Shown: positions 58,548-64,000 of the stretch, piece after piece
Numbering within the stretch: position 1 is the stretch's first letter
Layout of the letters: each line of letters starts with the position of its first letter
Source of the DNA: an uncultured Arenicella sp.
Lineage (GTDB): Bacteria; Pseudomonadota; Gammaproteobacteria; Arenicellales; Arenicellaceae
Reading direction: 5' to 3'
DNA: 64,000 nucleotides
NCBI GenBank assembly: GCA_937974565.1
Contig: CALJWL010000018.1
Span: 62,001-126,000 of the forward strand
Made by a program: the position numbers and the translations under genes
The notes under the pieces: generated by a model
Told to the model about the DNA's origin: nothing
The model's input: the letters and a program-made list of their open reading frames with translations, nothing else
The model's database searches: none

Positions 58548-58729
58548 TGGCCAGGGACAGAATCGAACTGCCGACACGGGGATTTTAAGTCGCGATCTAA
58601 AATAGTAAATCTATATTAATCAATCACTTAATGGCGTAGTTAAACGAAATCGGTAACAGTTTAGAATCAGTAACTTAGGGTAATTTAGCGAAAGTTGTAA
58701 AAACTTGTGTATGTACTGAATTTGTCACT
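58548..58729. repeat. Attachment-site repeat copy A (tRNA-Phe 3' end)
   Basis: This copy is 182 bp, the same length as copy B at 62557-62738. The first 39 bp are identical and read, on the minus strand, as the anticodon-arm 3' side, T arm and acceptor 3' strand of tRNA-Phe. The anticodon loop here is altered (CTTAAAA instead of CTGAAAA) and the encoded CCA is missing. The remaining ~140 bp are conserved in blocks such as GCGAAAGTTGTAAAAACTT. The stop codon of the helicase gene lies within its end. Confidence 0.75.
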
Positions 58730-60914
58730 CAACATCTATTGTATAGCCCATTACTTTATAGCCTTTCTCACGTTTTTTAAACATGCGTTGTAGCATGGGC
58801 AGCGAGGCATCGACATAGTCGTAAATAGTGACCTGTTCTTTCCCTTCCGATTCTCTATGGATTCTGCCCGCATACTGCGCTAATGAACCTTTCCATGAGA
58901 CTGGCATTGCTAAAAATAAAGTGTCTAGTCTCGGTAAATCAAACCCCTCACCAATGTACTTGCCAGTAGCAATGATAACTTGCGCGTCAGATAATTTTTC
59001 ATTCGCAAGTTTTAATTTCTTTGCCCCCATTGCACCTCTGAGAACAACAGCGTTGATTCCTTCCTTTGTCATGAGTTTATGCAAATATTCGGCATGTTGG
59101 CGTCTTTCGGTTAGTACTAGCGGATTCTTGCCAAGCGATATTTGAGCTATAACATCGATTACGATTAGCGCTGAACGAGCTTCGTTTTCCATTATCCAAT
59201 GGTAAACATCTGAGATTTTAGGGCGCGTGCCTTGCTCTAGGATTGCAGTAGGAGGGTGGTGGTCTAATTCTCTGACGATTACCTTTTGCTCAAAACGATC
59301 TGAATGAGTTGGTTTTACGTTGTGGCGAATGGGGCCGGCTATCATGAAAATTATTTTTTGATGACCGTCCTGTCTGTAAGGTGTCGCGGTTAATCCAAGC
59401 ACATACTTCGCTCTCACTTCGTTCAGTACCATTTCAAAGCTAGGCGCTGATATATGGTGACATTCGTCGATAATTATTTGGCCGTAGTCTTGTACTATTT
59501 CGTTGACGGTATTGTCCTTTTTGTTAATCAAGCTTTGGTACGTTGCAACATCGATCTGCCCACTCGGTCTTTTCTTTGAGCCATGAAAGACGCCTACTTC
59601 GACACCCTCTAGGAAAGCTTTTAGGCGCTCTTGCCACTGACTTAGTAACTGTTTGCTATGGGTTAATATTAACGTATTGGTCTTTCGTTTTTTAATGATA
59701 CCGATCGCAGTGACGGTTTTACCAAATGCGGTTGGGGCATGTAATACGCCGTTATCATGTTTAGCAATGGCATTAACCGCTTTAGTTTGGTCCTTACGAA
59801 GTTTACCGAGAAATTTGAGTGTCGTTAATCGATCGCCCCCATTTCGCTTATCATCTATTTTAGCTTCCACTCCTTGTTCATTTAACAGGGACAACAGATC
59901 GTCGTAGCAGCCTCTGGGAAGTGACAACCATTTTTCTCCTCCAGGCCCATTTTCTATGCGTGCGCAACTAATGTACCTCGGTATTCCGTGGGTAGAAAAG
60001 CGCATTGCCTGGGTTTTGAAGAACACGGGGTTAGAAAAACTTGCTAACCTTCTAGCTCTGGCAATAAGTGGTGCGGGAAGATCATCAATTTTTAGATAGA
60101 TATGGTTTGCCAACGTAATAGTAACCGCGGTTGGCACGTGTTGAATCTTTTCGACTACTGTTTTCGCACTGTACTCCCACGGCAGTAAGTTTCCTGATTG
60201 ATTGAGTTCGTCATTAACAGTCTTAGGTGCTGCTCTTGTAAGAGTTTCGTATAGTTTCTTTGGAGATACCGAGCTTACTTCGCTGAGGAGGCGCCATTGG
60301 TTTTCATGAGGCCTTAATTGACCATCTACAAATTCCGTATACCCTTTCTTCCTTGCTTGGAGTTGCATAGGAAGTGCAATAAGATTTCCAAATCCCCCCT
60401 CCGGCATTAGATCTTGGTTTGGAAACAATCTATCATAAGAATCGAATGACAAATTCGGGTAGCTTTCCATTGCTTTGTCCAAAATAGAAAAGCCGAGTAA
60501 TCTTGCATCTTTAGCTGGTACTGATTCAGAGAAAAATACCCAAAGGTGTGCTCCTTGCCCGGATTGAGATATTTCAACAAGGTAAGGAATATTTAGCTCA
60601 ACGCAGGATTTAGCAGTGGCAGTAATCGCTTCTTTCCAGTCACTTCTATCAAAATCAGCAGCGATTAAATGACAACTATTATTTTGCAGTAAGGGGTAAA
60701 GGCCAATGACTTTCTTACCAGCAAGGTGTTGATAAATAACCTGTTCGTTTATTGGTTTAAATCTCTGATTGGCACAATCCATGCATTTGACTTTCGGTTT
60801 ATGGCAAATTTTCGGAACCCACTCATTGTCGCACGCGACAGAGTAGCCGCTTCTACCTTGCGTATTTTGCCATCGGTTAGCAAATACATCTGTTCTTCCT
60901 TTAAACAGACTCAT
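58725..60914 (-). CDS. AEP primase–helicase fusion (TOTE conflict-system type)
   Basis: The 729-residue protein starts SLFKGRTDVFANRW and has Cys at 28, 37, 44 and 47 (possible zinc site). A primase-like domain follows: AADFDRSDW with Asp87/Asp89, and SGQGAHLWVFF with His123, as in archaeo-eukaryotic primases. From ~residue 380 it is a superfamily II helicase: Walker A HAPTAFGKTVTAI (~391), IIDECHHISA (~481), LGLTATPYRQDG, and the C-terminal motif VI region QYAGRIHRE. This order matches proteins described by comparative genomics as part of TOTE conflict systems, thought to act against invading DNA. The usual coiled-coil leader is present upstream but behind an in-frame TAA, so the protein may be truncated or made in two parts. 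Confidence 0.8.
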   Translation of the reverse strand: MSLFKGRTDVFANRWQNTQGRSGYSVACDNEWVPKICHKPKVKCMDCANQRFKPINEQVIYQHLAGKKVIGLYPLLQNNSCHLIAADFDRSDWKEAITATAKSCVELNIPYLVEISQSGQGAHLWVFFSESVPAKDARLLGFSILDKAMESYPNLSFDSYDRLFPNQDLMPEGGFGNLIALPMQLQARKKGYTEFVDGQLRPHENQWRLLSEVSSVSPKKLYETLTRAAPKTVNDELNQSGNLLPWEYSAKTVVEKIQHVPTAVTITLANHIYLKIDDLPAPLIARARRLASFSNPVFFKTQAMRFSTHGIPRYISCARIENGPGGEKWLSLPRGCYDDLLSLLNEQGVEAKIDDKRNGGDRLTTLKFLGKLRKDQTKAVNAIAKHDNGVLHAPTAFGKTVTAIGIIKKRKTNTLILTHSKQLLSQWQERLKAFLEGVEVGVFHGSKKRPSGQIDVATYQSLINKKDNTVNEIVQDYGQIIIDECHHISAPSFEMVLNEVRAKYVLGLTATPYRQDGHQKIIFMIAGPIRHNVKPTHSDRFEQKVIVRELDHHPPTAILEQGTRPKISDVYHWIMENEARSALIVIDVIAQISLGKNPLVLTERRQHAEYLHKLMTKEGINAVVLRGAMGAKKLKLANEKLSDAQVIIATGKYIGEGFDLPRLDTLFLAMPVSWKGSLAQYAGRIHRESEGKEQVTIYDYVDASLPMLQRMFKKREKGYKVMGYTIDVE

Positions 60915-60929
60915 GAATAGCCTTACCTT

Positions 60930-61082
60930 TTAATCGGTTGAAAGCACTGCTGAGTGTTGGGCGTTGGTATTTGAGGTCGCGTCGCTATCTAACAGAGCTT
61001 TTTGCTCTATCAACAGTTCGCTTTTTTGTCGCTCTAGTTCTACTAGCTGTTGTTCGATAATTTTTAGTCTATCTTCATTCAT
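60930..61082 (-). CDS. Coiled-coil leader peptide, in frame with the primase-helicase
   Basis: This is a 50-codon frame from the ATG at 61082 to the TAA at 60930-60932. It encodes EQQLVELERQKSELLIEQKA, a clear coiled coil. It is in the same frame as the helicase gene: after the TAA come five codons (KVRLF) and then its ATG, with no frameshift. Relatives carry a coiled coil directly before the SLFxGR motif, so this is probably the original N-terminus, split by a single stop. No strong ribosome binding site precedes the ATG. Confidence 0.55.
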   Translation of the reverse strand: MNEDRLKIIEQQLVELERQKSELLIEQKALLDSDATSNTNAQHSAVLSTD

Positions 61083-61154
61083 TCACTACATGCCAGTGTC
61101 GCTTCTGACTATTTAATATTCCCTAGTTGGTTTGTTCAGGGTTCTATATCGAAT

Positions 61155-62318
61155 TCACTTTCGAAACATAGCGATGAGTTTTTGCATTAGGCTTTCTAGA
61201 GACACTACGTTTATGTCATTTGGCAATTTATATTCATCATCGCCTAGATGAACTACCCATTTTGATGTTGGGTTTATATCTTCACAAGCAATATGGAAGC
61301 CTTTGCTTAAGGTAGGAGCGCTTGAGCGCTTTATTTCAATGGCAATTAACTCGTCCGCAAAATTTAATAGAAGGTCTATCTCAACGCCGGTTGCCGTTCG
61401 ATAGAAGTAAGCATCTACATTACGTGGGCAAATAGACAGAATGTTTTCTATCACAAACCCCTCCCAGCTATTGCCAGAAACTGGATGACCTAATAAACCG
61501 TCATAGGTAGAGATATTTAGTAGCGCGTGAACTAAGCCGCTATCACGAACATAGGTCTTGGCGCTTTTCACTAGGCGCTTTTTTGTATTAGTGTGCCATG
61601 GTCTTAATTTTCGCACCAACATCAGGTCGACCATTAAATCAAGATATCGGCTTGCAGATTGACCTGAAATTCCAAGGCTGCCAGCCATTTGAGCTGCATT
61701 GAATAACTGCCCCTGGTTGTGCGCAAGCATGGTCCAAAATCGTTGCAGTGTCTCTGCTGGTACGCGCATACCTAGCATTGGAATATCACGTTCCAGATAT
61801 GTTCTTATAAAGTCTAAACGCCAATTTAAGTCATTGTCTGCGTTAACAAAAGCTTCAGGGAAACCTCCTCGCAGCCAAAGAGCCCCTTCGTTTTTCTGAT
61901 CGACTTCTAATAAGTTGAGGGGAAATAGTTCTTGATACGAGATGCGCCCTGCTAGTGATTCTGACGATTGGTTCAATAACTCGTTAGATGCCGAGCCCAA
62001 CAATAAAAACTGAGAGAATGTATGGCCATTACGTCGGTTACGATCAATTTGGCTTCTCAAGATGGGAAATAAATCAGGCCGTCGTTGCACCTCATCAATA
62101 ATGATCAGGCGGTCAGTATACTGGTCAAAGTAATAGCTTGGATCACCAAGCTTTTGAATATCTCGAGGATCTTCAAGGTCAATATAAACACTTTCAAGGT
62201 TGTCTGATAGCTTATGAGCGAGAGTGGTCTTGCCTACTTGCCGTGGACCTAATAATGCAACGGCGGCCGACTTTTGAAGTTGAGCTTCTATTTTTGAGTA
62301 AAGTTGTCTTTCTAGCAT
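61155..62318 (-). CDS. AAA-type ATPase with DUF4143 C-terminal domain
   Basis: The 387-residue protein has Walker A ALLGPRQVGKTTLAHKL (~residues 21-37) and Walker B DRLIIIDEVQRRPDLF, then a sensor-like LLLGSAS segment. The C-terminal DUF4143 part begins near GNSWEGFVIENIL and contains GVEIDLLLNF plus IAIEIKRSSAPT, a PD-(D/E)XK-like arrangement (E...D...ExK). Such ATPases are common in mobile and defence regions, and their exact role is not settled. The gene is 73 bp upstream of the coiled-coil/helicase genes on the same strand, so they may be transcribed together. Its promoter overlaps an operator-like palindrome. Confidence 0.88.
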   Translation of the reverse strand: MLERQLYSKIEAQLQKSAAVALLGPRQVGKTTLAHKLSDNLESVYIDLEDPRDIQKLGDPSYYFDQYTDRLIIIDEVQRRPDLFPILRSQIDRNRRNGHTFSQFLLLGSASNELLNQSSESLAGRISYQELFPLNLLEVDQKNEGALWLRGGFPEAFVNADNDLNWRLDFIRTYLERDIPMLGMRVPAETLQRFWTMLAHNQGQLFNAAQMAGSLGISGQSASRYLDLMVDLMLVRKLRPWHTNTKKRLVKSAKTYVRDSGLVHALLNISTYDGLLGHPVSGNSWEGFVIENILSICPRNVDAYFYRTATGVEIDLLLNFADELIAIEIKRSSAPTLSKGFHIACEDINPTSKWVVHLGDDEYKLPNDINVVSLESLMQKLIAMFRK

Positions 62319-62428
62319 GCTTGTAAATATAACACTCTATGGAATATTTACAATGTTTGCACTTGAGTACACATGGTTGTATATCTTCCAAGTTTTAGAG
62401 AATTTACAATAATGAGAGTGCTGTAAAT
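62316..62428 (-). promoter_or_regulatory. Operator-like palindromes over a possibly leaderless promoter
   Basis: Two TGTAAATA-type inverted repeats occur here: TGTAAATA (62322-62329) with TATTTACA (62345-62352), and ATTTACA (62402-62408) with TGTAAAT (62422-62428). On the minus strand, TTGTAA, a 16-bp spacer and TATATT form a reasonable promoter directly over the first palindrome. The -10 box is only a few bases before the ATG at 62318, so the transcript may have almost no leader. A repressor binding here would block RNA polymerase. Confidence 0.45.
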
Positions 62429-62556
62429 AGCATACTCATTGGCCATATGAGTATTAGAGACAATCAAAAATGTACTGATTTGTACCGTTTAATAACTATT
62501 TTATTGGTGAAATAATAAGGGGATATATAAGTGATTGATTCTAATATAGAAAATGG

Positions 62557-62738
62557 TGGCCAGGGACAGAATCGAACTGCCGACACGGGGATTTTCAGTC
62601 GTGGAATCAAGCCGTAAATCTATATTAATCAAGGGTTTACTAGCGTAGATAAGCGTAATCGGTAACAGTTAAGAATCAATAAGTTAGCTTAATTTAGCGA
62701 AAGTTGTAAAAACTTATGCGTGTACTGAATTTGTCACT
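62557..62738. repeat. Attachment-site repeat copy B (tRNA-Phe 3' end)
   Basis: This copy is 182 bp, aligned with copy A without net length change. On the minus strand it starts in the anticodon loop CTGAAAA (anticodon GAA, Phe), passes through the T arm and ends with CCTGGCC, discriminator A and an encoded CCA just outside (62554-62556). The 5' half of the tRNA is absent, because similarity stops right before the anticodon loop. It is therefore a displaced 3' end, as left by an island integrating into tRNA-Phe. Confidence 0.75.
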
Positions 62739-62867
62739 TAGAATCGTAGGAGTTTGTCCTTGATCTTAAGTCTTTATGTTCTAGACTTGATGATTCAGGG
62801 ACCAAATTTATGGTAGGCAATGGCCGATCATTTTGACAACTAAAACACACATAATGGGGGTGAATTA

Positions 62868-63335
62868 ATGACTGACACAGTGGCTATTCTCACTGCTTTA
62901 ACCGCGCTCGCCGCAGTTGTATTCGCGCCGTTGATTTCTATCTACGTAACGAATAAGCAGATTAATGCGTCGACTGTTTCAGCTAATCGTCAGGCTTGGA
63001 TCAATCAGCTAAGAAACGAGTTAGCTGCATTGATTACTATAATAAGGCACGTCCCTTCTGCATACCATGCAGATACACTTTCCGTAGGCGAAGCTATTGG
63101 TAAGCATGGGGAGATGACTAATCGTGTTGAGGTAGTCAAGTTGCTTATCAACCCAGGCGAGACTAACCATAAAGAGTTGGTGCGTTTAATAGAGTCTGCA
63201 AGCATCAAAGTTATCGATGCTATAAATGCCAAGCACGCAAATGCTACAGAGTTAGAAAAAGCCGCCGAACGTATAGTCGATATGTCTCGTCTGATTCTGA
63301 AAACCGAATGGGTCCGAGTAAAGAACGGTACTTAG
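62868..63335 (+). CDS. Small membrane-anchored hypothetical protein
   Basis: The 155-residue protein has a good ribosome binding site (GGGGGTG 7 bp before the ATG) and one N-terminal membrane helix (AILTALTALAAVVFAPLISIYV). A mostly helical cytoplasmic part follows, starting NRQAWINQLRNELAALITII. The RQxWIxxLR stretch after a single helix occurs in small proteins near phage and defence genes, but I cannot assign a family. It sits 60 bp upstream of a multi-pass membrane protein on the same strand, so the two are probably an operon. Confidence 0.65.
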   Translation: MTDTVAILTALTALAAVVFAPLISIYVTNKQINASTVSANRQAWINQLRNELAALITIIRHVPSAYHADTLSVGEAIGKHGEMTNRVEVVKLLINPGETNHKELVRLIESASIKVIDAINAKHANATELEKAAERIVDMSRLILKTEWVRVKNGT

Positions 63336-63394
63336 TAAGAGATTGGGACTGAACATCAAAACTGAATTCCACCTTTAACGTAGCCCGTCCGACC

Positions 63395-64000
63395 ATGATT
63401 TTTATAGTGCCTATTTTAATGATTGTCGCTTTATCGACAGCCGCGTATTTCTATTTCAGGTTTACGATGATCGATCATCGATATCCCGATAAGAGCCCTA
63501 GTAAATGGGTTTGTATCGTATTTGGTATTATTGCAGGTTATATGGCGTTAAGTTCTGGTGCAATGGTCGAACAGGATCCAGCTATAGCAGCAACATTCGC
63601 GATGTTTGTTCTAGGTTTAATAACGGGTCCTGCAATAGCGCCTCCAGCGTATATTGATAAAGAGCAATTCCCAAAGTTCACCACCAGATTAATCGAACAA
63701 ATTAAAGGGAAAGTCTCAGGCGCAATTTTCCTTAAGCTAGTAGCTTTGATCGTTGGTTTTTGGCTTTCTTTATTCACTGACTATTGGTATTGGCTAATAG
63801 CAATAGTTTGCTGCTTTTTGATTTTTTCTAAAGGAGCTTCAATCGCTCTTTCACTGAGCCATGACCCAAGTGGGCTTCCGGATGGTGACGTTGTTTTGAT
63901 ATGGACCAAAAAATCTGTAGGAGCAATATTATGTTTTGCTGCAATCTGGTCCGCAGGGCCGTTTATGGTTTTCTCGGAAATAGAGTTCGTGCCATCTACC
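63395..64000 (+). CDS. Multi-pass membrane protein, 3'-truncated by window edge
   Basis: A reading frame runs without a stop from the ATG at 63395 to the last base, giving 202 codons. Hydrophobic spans include MIFIVPILMIVALSTAAYFY, GIIAGYMALSSGAM, FVLGLITGPAIAPPAYI, LKLVALIVGFWLSLF and YWLIAIVCCFLIF. No ribosome binding site is obvious, and a second ATG nine codons later may be used instead. No family can be named from this part. It follows the small membrane-anchored gene by 60 bp. Confidence 0.6.
   Translation, partial: MIFIVPILMIVALSTAAYFYFRFTMIDHRYPDKSPSKWVCIVFGIIAGYMALSSGAMVEQDPAIAATFAMFVLGLITGPAIAPPAYIDKEQFPKFTTRLIEQIKGKVSGAIFLKLVALIVGFWLSLFTDYWYWLIAIVCCFLIFSKGASIALSLSHDPSGLPDGDVVLIWTKKSVGAILCFAAIWSAGPFMVFSEIEFVPST

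Larger units (their letters stand above)
58548..62556. mobile_element. ~4-kb tRNA-Phe-targeted element (integrase not present)
   Basis: The element runs from repeat copy A to the start of copy B. It holds only the split primase-helicase gene, its leader frame and a DUF4143 ATPase. Both repeats start with the 3' end of a minus-strand tRNA-Phe gene, a standard target of tyrosine recombinases, so this looks like an integrated segment bounded by attachment sites. No recombinase gene is inside. It may have been lost, or the segment may have been moved by an enzyme of a neighbouring island. Confidence 0.65.

Noticed and set aside
58548-58593. A functional tRNA-Phe gene
   Set aside because: Only the 3' part is present in both copies; the 5' acceptor strand, D arm and anticodon 5' strand are missing.

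Overview
The window reads as a chromosome segment of a marine-type gammaproteobacterium. The best evidence is the block dsbD – tlpA-like – prmA – zinc-ribbon/DUF3426 – dusB – fis – purH, together with prc, zapG (yhcB), sohB and a yhgN-type marC gene. Secreted repeat proteins (VCBS/FG-GAP, DUF11-like, thrombospondin type 3), many sulfotransferases, a POT peptide transporter and an M2 peptidase fit a marine copiotroph. I cannot fix the genus from the sequence.

Layout. 1-17.6 kb is a surface-polysaccharide region. It has four sulfotransferase domains (1-770, 767-1534, the N-terminus of 7589-11125, and 13020-13859), a trimodular sulfotransferase/GT2/GT4 protein, an ABC-2 exporter pair (11261-12837), a GDP-mannose-dehydratase-like enzyme and two GT4 glycosyltransferases (14178-17578) behind an ops-like element. 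Secreted proteins are interleaved: a tail-fibre-like protein, a lipoprotein and a CRTAC1-like VCBS protein. 17.6-28 kb holds a thioredoxin-fold lipoprotein, an 11-repeat exported giant with a small Tat-signal partner, and an AT-rich beta-helix protein. 28-54.8 kb is mostly core: a histone-H1-like protein, sohB, POT transporter plus M2 peptidase, yhgN, a methyltransferase, a three-gene GT-C module, zapG, prc, a CehA/McbA-like protein, then the dsbD-to-purH block.

54.8-64 kb is accessory DNA placed directly after purH. First comes a C5 cytosine methyltransferase with a likely PD-(D/E)XK endonuclease, then a truncated gene end, then an IS3 remnant. Next is a ~4 kb element bounded by two 182-bp direct repeats. 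Each repeat carries the 3' part of a minus-strand tRNA-Phe gene. The element encodes an archaeo-eukaryotic-primase/helicase fusion of the TOTE conflict-system type, whose coiled-coil leader is separated from the body by one in-frame TAA, and a DUF4143 AAA ATPase with an operator-like palindrome over its promoter. The repeats look like successive attachment sites, so an intact tRNA-Phe and an integrase are predicted to the right of the window. Beyond the second repeat are a small membrane-anchored protein and a multi-pass membrane protein that runs off the end.

How it works together (inference): the first third makes, sulfates and exports a surface polysaccharide; the M2 peptidase and POT transporter form a peptide-scavenging pair; the right end is a growing defence and mobile-element hot spot. 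No CRISPR array, rRNA or complete tRNA gene was seen.
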